Positions 33,657 through 44,103 of a DNA stretch of 64,000 nucleotides are shown here, piece after piece. Numbering within the stretch: the first letter of the stretch is position 1; the number at the start of each line of letters is the position of its first letter. The position numbers and the translations under genes were made by a program. This DNA comes from Actinomycetales bacterium (GTDB taxonomy: Bacteria; Actinomycetota; Actinomycetes; S36-B12), in NCBI GenBank assembly GCA_018970025.1, contig JAGWXF010000004.1:124001-188000 (forward strand), in the 5' to 3' direction. Under the pieces are notes generated by a model that saw only the letters and a program-made list of their open reading frames with translations, had not been told where the DNA came from and did not search any database.

Positions 33657-36600
33657 TCACTGACGCACGGTCCGGAAGCTCACGCGGTTCATCGAGGTCA
33701 CGCCGTCATTGGTGATCTCGACGACGATCGTATAGACGCGATTCGGGAAGAGGCCGTACGGGTATACGTCGGGACGAGTCTTTGCCATCTCATCTGGAAT
33801 CCAGTGCGGCCCTCCCGTGCCTCGGAAACTGGTCGGGATGCCTGACCACCACCCGGGTGCTGGGTCGAGGTACGGGGGTGTGGGGGGCGTTCCACATGCC
33901 CGAAGCGAGAGCCCGGTCCAGTAGGGCTCGGTCTTCGACACCCGGCGGCCGTTCCACCAGGGATCCCCGGTGTTTGATCCCGAGTCGACGAGGACGCCAT
34001 TCTCGTAGAGCCGATAGGTATACCGATAGTCGCGGATCACCGTCCCTCCGGTGTCGACGAGGCAGCCGAAGACCCCGACGCCATTCCAGTAGTCGATGGA
34101 GCTGCGCGCGGGGTAGACAACATGATTGTTGACCGAGTTGACCAGCCAGCTCTGCATCGTGGGCGAGCTGATGTCAGGCGGCATTGCATACTCGCCAGCG
34201 GTGACCGAGACAGCCTCCGTTGGATCGGATACGCCGATGATGTTGACCGCCCGGATCCTGATCGCATAGGTCACCCCGTCGGTGAGCCCGGTCACTGCCA
34301 GTGGGCCACTGACACGGGCCGGGTTCATTGGCCGCCATGGCCCACTGCCGACCTGCACCTCCATATTGCTGATCGGATAGCCGAAGTCCGAGCCGAGGGT
34401 GAAGGATATGTTCGCCCCAGCGGGCATCGGAACGCCAACGACATCCATCGGCGTGGCTGGCCGCGGCGCTGGCCGCACCGATACCGCTTCGGAGGCCGAG
34501 CCTGCTCCATTCGCATTAACAGCCCGGAGTCGAATGCTGGAGGTCACATTGTTCGGAAGGCCAGTCACGGTCACCGGGCTGGCGTTGTCCTGGGGACCGA
34601 GTGCCAGCCAGGTGCGGCCGTCGTCCAGCGAATACTCATAGTTGATGATTGCCGCGCCCCCATCAAACCCTGCGGTGAAGGCGATGATCGCCCTGCCATC
34701 ACCTGGCCGAGCGGACAGCGCCGTCGGCGCATCCGGCGTCACCGTTGTGGGCACGGCCACGACCGGGACCGAGGGCACTCCATACCCGGCTGAGTTCTGC
34801 GCGGCTACGTCGACGGAGTAGCGCAGGCCATTGGTGAGGCCGCTGATCGTGCAGGTCATCAGCGTCGGTGCCAGCGGACTCGCACTGGTCACGCAACGTG
34901 GGCTAAGGGCCGTCGCCGACGTGGCATAGGCCCTCGCCGTATATGCGGACACCGGTGAGCCACCGGTCACGGCGGGCGCTGCCCACGAGATGACCAGACT
35001 CCGGTGACGCTCCCTGACCTGCACGCCCGTGGGGGCGGCGGGTGCGACCGCTGGCGTGGCAGCGATGCGCGTGGACGCCGCCCCCACCCCGGAGCTATTC
35101 CGCGCAGTGACCGAGACGTAGACGGTCGACCCGAGCTCCAGGCCGGTGATGGTGCAGCCAGCGGGCACCTGTCCACCGTTGAGACTCGATGTCGTGCAGG
35201 ATCCGAGTCCCGAGCCGGCAACCGGTGAGGCAAAGGCGGTGGCGGTATATCCGGTGACCAGTGCACCGCCATTGCTGGAGGGCGGTGCCCATGCGACCGC
35301 GAGATTGCCGGCTACGACCCGAACGCTCGTCGCCACGGGAGCACCCGGCGGATCAGCGACGGGGGCGGCGGCCGTGCGTGCGGGGCGAGGTGATGCTGCC
35401 GCTGATGAGTTCCCGAGGCTGTTGCGCGCGGCTACCGCGATGTAATAGCGGACGCCATTGGCAAGGCCCTCAACGGTGCACGACAGTGCCGGCGGCATGC
35501 CCGCGGCCGCACTTGTCGAGCATGTCGACGCAGCGATGAATCCCGAATCGGTGGTGTAGGCGGTAGCCGAGTAGCCCACGATTGACGCGCCGCCGTCACT
35601 GGTGGGCTCCCAGGTCACCAGCAGCCTGCCGTTCCCTGCTTGCACTCCCGCCACCGTGGGCCAGCCGGGGTAGGTGCGAGGGGTGGCGCGAACGCGTGGT
35701 GCTGATGGATTGCCCTGGCCTACGGCATTCGCCGCCTTGACCTCCACCTCGTAGACCCGCCCATCATCCAGCCCGGTGATGAGGCAGTTGGACGCACCTG
35801 GGCCCGCGGCGCACGATGCAGACGGGTCCGAGGCCTCGGGTCCTGTCCAGGCCGTGGCGTTGTAGCCGGTGATGGGAGAGCCACCCGTTGACAGGGGTGA
35901 CTGCCAGGCAACGCGGATGGTGCCGGGGCCGACCGTGGTGACCGACGCAGCGCTCGTCGATGGTGACGCCGTCACCGATCTCGGGACACCAGGAACAGTC
36001 GCCTGGGGCACGCCGAGGGATCTCGGCGAGGGCACTGACCCGCCCACGCGATTTCGCGCAACGACACCGATCCAGTAGGCCTGCCCGTTCACGAGCCCGC
36101 TAATGACGCAGGATGTGGGCGCGTTGCGGGTCGGGGCCGCAGCATTGGTGGTCACGCAGGTGCGCCCGACGCCGCTCGATCCCGCCTCGGAGAGGTAGGC
36201 GGTCGCGGTGTAGCCGGAAATCAGGGCACCGCCATCATGATCGGGCTCAGTCCAGCTGACCATCAGGCTCCCCTGGCCGGCCACGACCGCGGGTGCGTCG
36301 ACGATATCGGGGAGCGAGACCGGCATGACCTGAACGCGGGGCGCCGACGCCTCGCCCTCGCCGATTGCGTTGGCTGCCACGACCTCCACGAACACAGGCT
36401 CGCCTGGAGGGAGTTGGTCGAGCCTGCAGGCAAGTGCAGCGGATGACCGCACGGTGCAGGTATCGAGCAGGGAGTCCTCCCCGGCTGACGCACCGAAGGC
36501 AGCCGCGGTGTAGGTCGTCACCGGCAGCCCGCCATCACTCATCGGAGGTGCCCAGGTGACGGAGACCACCCCGTTGCCCGAGGTTGCCACCAACGCATCC

Positions 36601-39287
36601 GTGATGACGCTGGCAGCGACGAGTCGCGGCGCTCCGGGCTCGGCAGCAAGGGGCGTACCCTCATCGCGCGAGCTGCCAGCGGAGTTGCCACCAGAGTTGC
36701 CTGCGGTGACCCCGACGTAGTAGGTCGCATCATTGCGCAGACCCGTCACGATGCATGATCGCGCCGGCTGGAGGGCCCCTGCTGCGGTGACGACGATGCA
36801 GCCCGATCCGGCGGTCACCAGCCCATCACGGCTCGTGAAGGCCTGCACCCGGTAGTTCGTGATGGCATAGCCGCCGTCGGACGCCGGCGCGTCCCAGGTG
36901 ACGGCAAGGGCCCCGGGGATCACCCGCCCATTCGCGAAGGCAGCCTGCGCGACGACCCCGGTCGGTGACTGCGGCGCCCCCCGGGGCGTCGCACCGACCC
37001 GTGGCGCCGATGCGGGCGAGTCCCCCGCGAGGGTCGTGGCGACGATATCCACGTAGACCGGCTCCCCGTTCACCAAGCCAGTGACCGTGCAGGCCTGCGC
37101 GGATCCTGACACGACACATGACCCAAGGCGACTTCCGGCATCCCTGGCAGACCAGACCGTTGCGGCGTAGCCGGTGATCGGAGATCCTCCATTGCTGAGG
37201 GGTGCCCGCCAGGTCACGCGAACGCTGCCTGGCGATGCCGTGACCGCTGCCCCGGTCGGAGCCGTCGGCAGTGCAGCCTGCGGAATCCCTTCGACCCGCG
37301 CTGAGGGCTCGCTCCACCCCATGGCGTTGCGCGCCTGCACCGACACCCACTGGGACACCTCATTCGTCAGCCCGCTCAACGTGCATGACCTCACTTGCGC
37401 GGTGGTTCCGCAGCTGGCGATCGCCGATCCTCCGGTGCGGCTGGAGGTGACGGTTACGCGGTACTCCAGAACCGGCAGGCCACCGTCATCTCCTGGTCTC
37501 GTCCACGCTGCCATCAGTTGACCAGGTAGGCCCGAGTCGACCGTGGGTGCCGGTGGGGCATCCGGCACTGCGACCGGGGTTGCGGCCACGCGTGGGGTCG
37601 AAGGGGAGCCGAGCCCAGCGCTGTTGCGTGCCCGCACTGCCACCCAGACCGGGTCGCCATTGAGCAGCCCGTCGATCACGCACGTCGTCGCAGGCGGAGT
37701 CGATCCCACCGCCTCCGTCGTACAGGCTCCGACTGGGGAGGCCGTTGCGTCAGCCGATGACCATGCGGTTGCCGAATAGCCGGTCAGCGGTGCCCCACCG
37801 GTGGCTGCCGGAGCCATCCAGCTCACCTGAATGCGGTTGTCGGACGCTTGCACGCTTACCGACCGGGGAGGGTCAGGCACAACCACGATCGGAACGCCGG
37901 AGACGCGAATGCTCGGTGCTGAGGTGCCCGCCTGATTCGTCGCCACGACAGACAGCCACACCCGCGTTCCGTTCACCAGCCCCGTCAGCACGCAGGTGAG
38001 CGGAATCGCCTGGCTCGCCATGACCACCGTGCAGCGCGCATTGGTCGCGCCGCCGGTTGCGGCGTCATAGGCCGTGACCGCGTACGAGCTGACGGGCCAG
38101 CCGCCCGTGCTCGTCGGTGCGGACCAGGTTGCGCGCAGGGAGGCTGAGCCCGGCGTGACGGTGAGGTTGATCGGCGATGCCGGGACCGACCGCGGCATTC
38201 CCGGCAGTCGCGGATTCGACGCCGCAGACTCCCCGGCAGCATTGCGCGCGATGACGTCGACGTAGGCACCAGTGCCATTGGCCAGACCCGTGATGGTGCA
38301 GGAGGTCGCGGGGACCGCGACTGAGGAGCTGTCGGTAGCACATCGACCGAGTTCGACTCCGCCGGTGATCGAGTCCCAGGCGATGACCGTGTATCCGGTC
38401 ACTCGCTGCCCGGGAGCCGCGGTCGCGTCGCCAGTGGGGGCACCCCACGACACCCGCAGCTGACCGACGCCTTCGACAACGGCCACGCGCTGCGGCGCAC
38501 CTGGCGGCACTGCTGATGCCGTGGCATCGACGCGATCGGCCGGAGCAGAGACGAGCCCGGCCCGGCTGGTTGCCGTGACCGTGAACCACATGGTCGACCC
38601 GATCGCCAGGCCCGTGACGACACAGGAGGGCGCCGGCGGACCGGATGGGCCCGCCACGGAGGAGCACCCGATGCCGACTGGCGAGCCTCCCGACGGGTCC
38701 GCGAACACCGACACCGAATAGCGCGCGATCTCCGAGCCACCGGTCTCATCGGGTGATCGAAGACCCTGCCAGCTGACACTGACAGCCCCAGCGATCACCT
38801 GGCCAGCAGAGGTCGCCGGCTGGGCATCCAGCCCGATCGGCGTCATGGGCACATCAACCGGTGTTGCCGTGACCCGAGGGCTGGAGGCTGTCGAGGTGCC
38901 GGTGGTGTCAGAGGCTGCGACGTCGACCCACACCGGAGTGCCGTTCGCCAGGCCCTCGATCGTGCAGCTGAGTTGATCGGCCCGCACGGTTGAGCAACTG
39001 CCCAGGGCCGAGCCTGAGGCACTCGAGCCCCAGGCGGTCGCGGTGTACTGAACAGGCGTCGCTGGGGCCGGGCTCGGCAGCGTCCAGCTGACCCGTAGAC
39101 GGCCACCGCCGAGATCAGCAGACGTGCATCCGGTGCTTGCCGGGGAATCAGGCCTGCAGGCGACGGCCACCACGCCCATGGGCGCGGGAGGAGCCCCGCT
39201 CGGTGACGCTGCGGTGGCATTCGGCGTCAGGCCCAACACTGCCAGGCCGGCCATCAGCACGGACATCAAGGAACGCGTGGCCATCAT
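33657..39287 (-). CDS. Giant secreted fibronectin-III repeat protein
   Basis: A 1876-residue protein with a signal peptide (residues 1-27, ending NATAA) and about 18 tandem fibronectin type III repeats. Each has the recurring motifs VSWxAPxxxGGxPITGYxxTA, CTITGLxNGxxVYVxVxAxN and SxPRVxATP. The repeats are separated by short Pro-rich linkers. The last 170 residues differ and contain WWSGIPTSFRGTGGPHW-type aromatic sequence. No LPxTG or membrane anchor is visible. Such proteins serve as extracellular adhesins or matrix parts. Start is ATG 39287, with a second ATG at 39284. The single FN3 unit in the pseudogene at 4037 resembles these repeats. Confidence 0.82.
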   Translation of the reverse strand: MMATRSLMSVLMAGLAVLGLTPNATAASPSGAPPAPMGVVAVACRPDSPASTGCTSADLGGGRLRVSWTLPSPAPATPVQYTATAWGSSASGSALGSCSTVRADQLSCTIEGLANGTPVWVDVAASDTTGTSTASSPRVTATPVDVPMTPIGLDAQPATSAGQVIAGAVSVSWQGLRSPDETGGSEIARYSVSVFADPSGGSPVGIGCSSVAGPSGPPAPSCVVTGLAIGSTMWFTVTATSRAGLVSAPADRVDATASAVPPGAPQRVAVVEGVGQLRVSWGAPTGDATAAPGQRVTGYTVIAWDSITGGVELGRCATDSSSVAVPATSCTITGLANGTGAYVDVIARNAAGESAASNPRLPGMPRSVPASPINLTVTPGSASLRATWSAPTSTGGWPVSSYAVTAYDAATGGATNARCTVVMASQAIPLTCVLTGLVNGTRVWLSVVATNQAGTSAPSIRVSGVPIVVVPDPPRSVSVQASDNRIQVSWMAPAATGGAPLTGYSATAWSSADATASPVGACTTEAVGSTPPATTCVIDGLLNGDPVWVAVRARNSAGLGSPSTPRVAATPVAVPDAPPAPTVDSGLPGQLMAAWTRPGDDGGLPVLEYRVTVTSSRTGGSAIASCGTTAQVRSCTLSGLTNEVSQWVSVQARNAMGWSEPSARVEGIPQAALPTAPTGAAVTASPGSVRVTWRAPLSNGGSPITGYAATVWSARDAGSRLGSCVVSGSAQACTVTGLVNGEPVYVDIVATTLAGDSPASAPRVGATPRGAPQSPTGVVAQAAFANGRVIPGALAVTWDAPASDGGYAITNYRVQAFTSRDGLVTAGSGCIVVTAAGALQPARSCIVTGLRNDATYYVGVTAGNSGGNSAGSSRDEGTPLAAEPGAPRLVAASVITDALVATSGNGVVSVTWAPPMSDGGLPVTTYTAAAFGASAGEDSLLDTCTVRSSAALACRLDQLPPGEPVFVEVVAANAIGEGEASAPRVQVMPVSLPDIVDAPAVVAGQGSLMVSWTEPDHDGGALISGYTATAYLSEAGSSGVGRTCVTTNAAAPTRNAPTSCVISGLVNGQAYWIGVVARNRVGGSVPSPRSLGVPQATVPGVPRSVTASPSTSAASVTTVGPGTIRVAWQSPLSTGGSPITGYNATAWTGPEASDPSASCAAGPGASNCLITGLDDGRVYEVEVKAANAVGQGNPSAPRVRATPRTYPGWPTVAGVQAGNGRLLVTWEPTSDGGASIVGYSATAYTTDSGFIAASTCSTSAAAGMPPALSCTVEGLANGVRYYIAVAARNSLGNSSAAASPRPARTAAAPVADPPGAPVATSVRVVAGNLAVAWAPPSSNGGALVTGYTATAFASPVAGSGLGSCTTSSLNGGQVPAGCTITGLELGSTVYVSVTARNSSGVGAASTRIAATPAVAPAAPTGVQVRERHRSLVISWAAPAVTGGSPVSAYTARAYATSATALSPRCVTSASPLAPTLMTCTISGLTNGLRYSVDVAAQNSAGYGVPSVPVVAVPTTVTPDAPTALSARPGDGRAIIAFTAGFDGGAAIINYEYSLDDGRTWLALGPQDNASPVTVTGLPNNVTSSIRLRAVNANGAGSASEAVSVRPAPRPATPMDVVGVPMPAGANISFTLGSDFGYPISNMEVQVGSGPWRPMNPARVSGPLAVTGLTDGVTYAIRIRAVNIIGVSDPTEAVSVTAGEYAMPPDISSPTMQSWLVNSVNNHVVYPARSSIDYWNGVGVFGCLVDTGGTVIRDYRYTYRLYENGVLVDSGSNTGDPWWNGRRVSKTEPYWTGLSLRACGTPPTPPYLDPAPGWWSGIPTSFRGTGGPHWIPDEMAKTRPDVYPYGLFPNRVYTIVVEITNDGVTSMNRVSFRTVRQ

Positions 39288-39444
39288 GCACCCCCGTAGC
39301 GCTCCGAGTGGCGGTTCCCACCCGGGGACATCGGCTCAGCGCAGACCGACTGGTCGCCGGTCAGTCACCTGAGCAGCATCAGGCTACGCCAGCCCCCTGA
39401 CATCCGTCCCGACATGGGTGGACTCGTCCTGGCTCAACGGTGCA

Positions 39445-40149
39445 CTACTGCGGCGGGCCCCAGAAGAACATGTCGAAGCGGTCTGCCCCCGCGGCGACTG
39501 CCTCGGCATAGGTGAAGGCTCCGTCGTAGAGGGCGTCATCGAGGATGATGCCGTCAAGCCCGTTGGGGACGAGCTCATGCAGGGCGTGCAGGTCACCGAG
39601 GTGGCCGATCCCCCCGCGGGCCATCACCGGCCGTCGAGTCATGTCGCAGAACTCGGCGAGCAGGTGCCGGTCGCCGTGCTTCCAGTGGTGGGCGTGGGCG
39701 ACATCGGTGACGACGAAGCGCTGGCAGCCTGCGTGCTCAAGCTCGGCACCGAGCTCGAATGCGTCCGGCTGCCGGATATCCAGCCCCACCGCGAGCCGAT
39801 CCCCGTGGGCCTGCACCGCGACCGCTGCCCAGTCGCGATCCGTCCCGTCGATCACGACCCGGGATGCGCCGGTGGCCAGGGCGTCGGCCAGGGTAGCGTC
39901 GTCGTGGACGACCCCGGAGTACTGCAGGTGCGCCCCGGAGCTGACGATGTGACGGTGATTGGCCGGCTTGCCGTCAACGGCATCCTGGTCGACCACGTGG
40001 ATCCACGCCGCGCCCTGGTGCACCCACGATGCGATCGCCTGCGCAACCGTGCCGGTCTGGGTCGACTCCCCATAGCCCGCCGGCGCCAGCCTGGCATGCC
40101 CCTCCACGATGGTCACGACGGGCAGCAGGGCGAGCGGGTACATGGCCAT
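39445..40149 (-). CDS. Divergent HisA/PriA-like TIM-barrel protein
   Basis: A 234-residue protein whose length and many segments follow HisA/PriA (AWIHVVDQDAVDGKPANH, AVGLDI, CQRFVVTDVAHA, MARGGIGHLGDLHAL, ALYDGAFTYAEAV). HisA isomerises a histidine-pathway intermediate; PriA also acts on the tryptophan pathway. Key positions differ. The first strand reads LLPVVTIVEGHARL where enzymes have a catalytic Asp (xVDVxxG), and the phosphate-binding LSGGIRDD is YSGVVHDD. It is therefore probably not a standard isomerase. The start at 40149 was chosen by alignment with the family N-terminus. Divergent from the SNF2 gene. Confidence 0.6.
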   Translation of the reverse strand: MAMYPLALLPVVTIVEGHARLAPAGYGESTQTGTVAQAIASWVHQGAAWIHVVDQDAVDGKPANHRHIVSSGAHLQYSGVVHDDATLADALATGASRVVIDGTDRDWAAVAVQAHGDRLAVGLDIRQPDAFELGAELEHAGCQRFVVTDVAHAHHWKHGDRHLLAEFCDMTRRPVMARGGIGHLGDLHALHELVPNGLDGIILDDALYDGAFTYAEAVAAGADRFDMFFWGPPQ

Positions 40150-40185
40150 CGCCCCAGCGTACCCGCCGTGGGCTACCGTCCATGC

Positions 40186-43100
40186 ATGCAGCATCGCTGG
40201 CTGGACGACGCAGCGATCGCCGCCGCCTGCGGGCAGGAGACCTTCCGACGCGGGCAGACCTATGCGCGGAATGGTCACGTCCAGCAGGTCACCTGGAGTG
40301 ACGCAGGCCAGCAGCTGACCGCCCGCGTGCGAGGGAACCAGCCTCAGCCGTACCACGTGCTCATCAGCTGCGAGACCCGCCCTGATGGGCGGGACGTCAT
40401 CACCGGCCGGTGCACCTGCCCGATGCGCACCATGTGCAAGCATGTGGCCGCAGCCATGCTGGTCGGCCGCGAGTGCGCGCCGGGCTCACCGCCCGGCAGC
40501 AAGGCCGCCCCATCGACCTGGCGTCGAGCGTTCCGGACGATCACCGAGTCGGGGGCTGCCCGACCACAGGCTCCCCTCGGGCTGCAGCTCACGGTGCAGG
40601 CGCCCCTGACCTACGAGCGCTCAGGCGATGACTATCCGCGGTACCGACTCGGTGCCAGACCGGTGATGCGCGGCCGCAAGGGTCGGTGGATCCAGGGCAA
40701 AGCCTCCTGGCAGGCGCTGCGCTACCCCCATCATGAGATCGATCCGGTGCATCAGCGGCTGGCCCTGACCCTGCTGAACCTGCATCCTGACACGAGGAGC
40801 TACGCATTCAGCCCTCAATGGCTCGACCTGGGCCGGATCCATACCGCTGCCTTGTGGCAGGTACTCCAAGAGGCACGGCAGGCCGACATGCCCATCGTCC
40901 TGGATGATGCTTCGCAGGCGCCGGTGGAAGTCAGGAGCGAGCTGGTCGATGTCGTGTTCGACATCAGCCGCGGTCAGGCGGGCCTATCTGCGGTGCCGGA
41001 GGTCTGGTGCGGTGACCAGCCAATCCCGGCACTCAACCTGGGCTTCATCGGCCGCCCCAGTCATGGGATCTTCGCCTGGGAGCAGGACGATCGGAGCAGC
41101 AAGTTGGCATCCCTGCAGTTGATGCCACTGCGTGCACCGCTGCCCGATGCCCTGGTCAGCCTGATCCTCGCCGAGGATGCCATCGAGGTCCCAGCAGCAG
41201 AGGAGCCCGCCTTCCTGCTGGAGGCCTACCCAGCCATCGCCCGCCGCTATTGCATCATCAGCCGTGACACCAGCTTCGCTGCACCCGCTCCCCCCGCACC
41301 CTCCCTGCAGCTGCAGCTCCGCCATGAGTTCGGCAGACGCGTGTCACTCGAGTGGTTCTGGGCCTATCTCGGCTCAGACGGCTCCGGGGTCGGGCACCTG
41401 CCGCTGTGGTCTGACGATGGCCTTGACTACCGCGATGGGCCCGCGGAGCTCGAGCAGCTGCAGGCGATCGACTGGCTCGTGCAAGCCCACCCGGAGCTGG
41501 CGTCTCCCGATGGGCGCCTTGCGCCCGGATCGGTGCTGACCGGACGTTCCATGATCGACTTCCTGAGCCGCGACGTCCCCGAGCTCGGCGACCGAGCCGG
41601 GGTGCAGGTGCACATCGACGGTGCTGCGACTGAGTACCAGGCGCTGTTGGAGGACCCGCAGATCCAGGTGGGCCTTGCGCAGCGGCCCGACAGCTGGGAC
41701 TGGTTCGACCTGTCCGTCGACGTCACCGTGGCGGGCCACGAGGTTCCCTTCGAGGCCCTGTTCCTCGCGCTCGCCGCCGGCGAGGAGATCCTGATCCTCG
41801 ACTCAGGTGGCTATCTCGCCCTGGATTCCCCGCGCCTGCAGCAGCTGCGAGCGCTGATCGAGGAAGCTCGCGAGCTGCGGGAGTCGGCTCGCGACGGCCT
41901 GGGGATCAGCCGCTACCACGTGGATCTCTGGCAGGACCTCGTGGCCATGGGCGTGATCGATGAGCAGTCCGCGGCCTGGCAGCAGTCGATCGCCCATTGG
42001 GTCGACGCCGGGTCGGCCGGCCCGCGCACCGTCGCGGACGGGCTCATCCAGGCAGAGCCGAGGCACTATCAGCTCGAGGGGTTCACCTGGCTGGCCAGCC
42101 TGCGCACCCACGGCCTCGGCGGCATCCTGGCTGACGACATGGGCCTGGGCAAGACACTGCAGGCCATCATGACGATGGTCGAGCACCAGCAGCCCGGCAG
42201 GCCGCCCTTCCTGGTCGTCGCGCCGACCAGCGTCACCGGCAACTGGGCCAGGGAGTGCGAGCGCTTCGCCCCGAGCCTGCGCACCGTGATCCTGGCGGAG
42301 ACCAGCGCTCGACGAGGCATCCCGCTGGCCGAGCTGGTCGGCGATGCCGACGTGGTGATCACGTCCTACGCGATCTTCCGGCTGGACTTCGCCGCCATTG
42401 CGGACGTGCCATGGGCGGGGCTCTGGCTGGACGAGGCACAGTTCGTCAAGAACCGGCAATCCCAGGCCTACGCATGCGCGCGGCGGCTGCCCACCCCGTT
42501 CAAGGTGGCCATCACCGGCACGCCCCTGGAGAACAACCTGATGGAGCTCTGGTCGCTGCTGTCCATCACGGCACCCGGCCTGTTCCCGAACCCGGATCGC
42601 TTCGCCGAGTACTACCAGCGCCCCATCGAGCGCGAGATGGATGCCGAGCGACTGGCACAGCTGCGGCGCCGAATCCGGCCATTCATGCTCCGCCGGACCA
42701 AGCACGAGGTCGCCAGCGAGCTGCCACCGAAGCAGGAGCAGGTGATCGAGCTCGACCTGCATCCTCGGCATCACCGGATCTATCAGCAGCGCCTGCAGCG
42801 CGAGCGGCAGAAGATCCTCGGGCTGCTCGATGACGTCCAGGGCAATCGGTTTGAGATCTTCCGCTCCCTGACCATGCTGCGCCAGCTGAGCCTCGACGCG
42901 AGCCTGGTCGACGATGACTACGCGGACGTGCCCTCAGCCAAGCTCGACGCGCTCATCGCAATGCTCGATGATCTCGTCGCCGAGGGCCATCAGGTGCTGG
43001 TCTTCAGCCAGTTCACTGGCTTCCTCGCCAAGGCTCGAGATCGGCTTGATCGCGCAGGCACCCCGTATGCCTATCTGGACGGGCGAACACGCAAGCGGCA

Positions 43101-43437
43101 GGCAGCCATCGATGCGTTCACGGCCGGGGGCGTACCCGTGTTCCTCATCAGCCTCAAGGCTGGCGGATTCGGCCTGAACCTCACGGCTGCCGACTACGTC
43201 ATCATCCTCGACCCGTGGTGGAATCCCGCCACTGAGGCGCAGGCCGTCGACCGCGCGCACCGCATCGGTCAGCACAATCAGGTGATGGTCTATCGCCTTG
43301 TATCGCGGGAGACGATCGAGGAACGCGTGATGGCCATGAAGGCGCACAAGGCAGCGCTCTTCGATGCGGTGATGACCGGGACGAGCGCCAAGGGCTCGAG
43401 CCTGACCGCGGAGGAGATTCGCGAGCTCGTGGGCTAG
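40186..43437 (+). CDS. SWIM zinc-finger SNF2-family helicase
   Basis: A 1083-residue DNA translocase. The N-terminus has a SWIM zinc finger (GRCTCPMRTMCKHVAAAM; CxC...CxH). The C-terminal half is a complete SNF2 ATPase: motif I ILADDMGLGKTLQ near residue 645, motif II LWLDEAQF near 749, and late motifs LKAGGFGLNLTAADYVIILD and HRIGQHNQVMVYRL. Such bacterial proteins (HepA/RapA-like, SWIM type) are linked to chromatin- or polymerase-related remodelling; their substrate is unclear. ATG 40186 is in frame; the longer upstream frame runs opposite to the HisA-like gene and is a shadow. Intact. Confidence 0.9.
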   Translation: MQHRWLDDAAIAAACGQETFRRGQTYARNGHVQQVTWSDAGQQLTARVRGNQPQPYHVLISCETRPDGRDVITGRCTCPMRTMCKHVAAAMLVGRECAPGSPPGSKAAPSTWRRAFRTITESGAARPQAPLGLQLTVQAPLTYERSGDDYPRYRLGARPVMRGRKGRWIQGKASWQALRYPHHEIDPVHQRLALTLLNLHPDTRSYAFSPQWLDLGRIHTAALWQVLQEARQADMPIVLDDASQAPVEVRSELVDVVFDISRGQAGLSAVPEVWCGDQPIPALNLGFIGRPSHGIFAWEQDDRSSKLASLQLMPLRAPLPDALVSLILAEDAIEVPAAEEPAFLLEAYPAIARRYCIISRDTSFAAPAPPAPSLQLQLRHEFGRRVSLEWFWAYLGSDGSGVGHLPLWSDDGLDYRDGPAELEQLQAIDWLVQAHPELASPDGRLAPGSVLTGRSMIDFLSRDVPELGDRAGVQVHIDGAATEYQALLEDPQIQVGLAQRPDSWDWFDLSVDVTVAGHEVPFEALFLALAAGEEILILDSGGYLALDSPRLQQLRALIEEARELRESARDGLGISRYHVDLWQDLVAMGVIDEQSAAWQQSIAHWVDAGSAGPRTVADGLIQAEPRHYQLEGFTWLASLRTHGLGGILADDMGLGKTLQAIMTMVEHQQPGRPPFLVVAPTSVTGNWARECERFAPSLRTVILAETSARRGIPLAELVGDADVVITSYAIFRLDFAAIADVPWAGLWLDEAQFVKNRQSQAYACARRLPTPFKVAITGTPLENNLMELWSLLSITAPGLFPNPDRFAEYYQRPIEREMDAERLAQLRRRIRPFMLRRTKHEVASELPPKQEQVIELDLHPRHHRIYQQRLQRERQKILGLLDDVQGNRFEIFRSLTMLRQLSLDASLVDDDYADVPSAKLDALIAMLDDLVAEGHQVLVFSQFTGFLAKARDRLDRAGTPYAYLDGRTRKRQAAIDAFTAGGVPVFLISLKAGGFGLNLTAADYVIILDPWWNPATEAQAVDRAHRIGQHNQVMVYRLVSRETIEERVMAMKAHKAALFDAVMTGTSAKGSSLTAEEIRELVG

Positions 43438-43465
43438 CGGCCGGCGTCACGCAGGTGGGGCGGCA

Positions 43466-44032
43466 CTACACGAATCCGTCAGGCATCGACCCAGGGCTAT
43501 CCGGCGGTACCCCGAGGCGATCGATATCGGCGGCGCGATCGGGGTAGCGTCCGCGTAACTCCTCGGCATAGCCGGCCTCGAAAATCTCACCGGTGAATCC
43601 AGGTGCCAGGGTGCATCCGAACAGTGACCACCGCCCTGGGCCCAGCGTCTCCCCAGCCTGCCAGACCCCGGCCGGCACCACGGCCTGCACCCGGTGGCCG
43701 GCCGCGAGATCACTGCCCAGGATGATGTCCGCACTGCTGCCATCCGGGTGGAGCAGCACCAGTCGCAGCGGATCGCCGCCGTAGAAGTGCCAGACCTCAT
43801 CGTGCGCGAGTCGATGGAAGATGGAGTGGCTCGTCGGCTGCCGGCAGTACAGGCCGATCATCGCGGTGCCGGCATAGTGGCCGTCCGGTGTCAACGCCGC
43901 GCTGCGATAGGTATTGACGAACCAGGTGCCCTCCACGGGCAGCCGCGACATCCCGAAGTGCGCGATGATCCATGCGACGTCCTCGGACAGGTCAGTGCCA
44001 TCTGCCGGGTTCACTCGATTCTCGTCACTCAT
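43466..44032 (-). CDS. Cupin (DUF985 family) protein
   Basis: A 188-residue single-domain cupin of the DUF985/cupin_5 type. Recognisable blocks are FHRLAHDEVWHFYGGDPLRL and GRWSLFGCTLAPGFTGEIFE. The metal- or sugar-binding His/Glu of DEVWHFYGG are present. Function unknown; relatives resemble sugar-binding or isomerase cupins. Divergent from the SDR gene across a region with 16-bp tandem repeats. Confidence 0.82.
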   Translation of the reverse strand: MSDENRVNPADGTDLSEDVAWIIAHFGMSRLPVEGTWFVNTYRSAALTPDGHYAGTAMIGLYCRQPTSHSIFHRLAHDEVWHFYGGDPLRLVLLHPDGSSADIILGSDLAAGHRVQAVVPAGVWQAGETLGPGRWSLFGCTLAPGFTGEIFEAGYAEELRGRYPDRAADIDRLGVPPDSPGSMPDGFV

Positions 44033-44103
44033 TTCCGATTCCCCTGCGCGACTCCAAAGGCTGAACCCTCGTCCGAGGTCTCAACCTACATACATATATA
44101 TGG

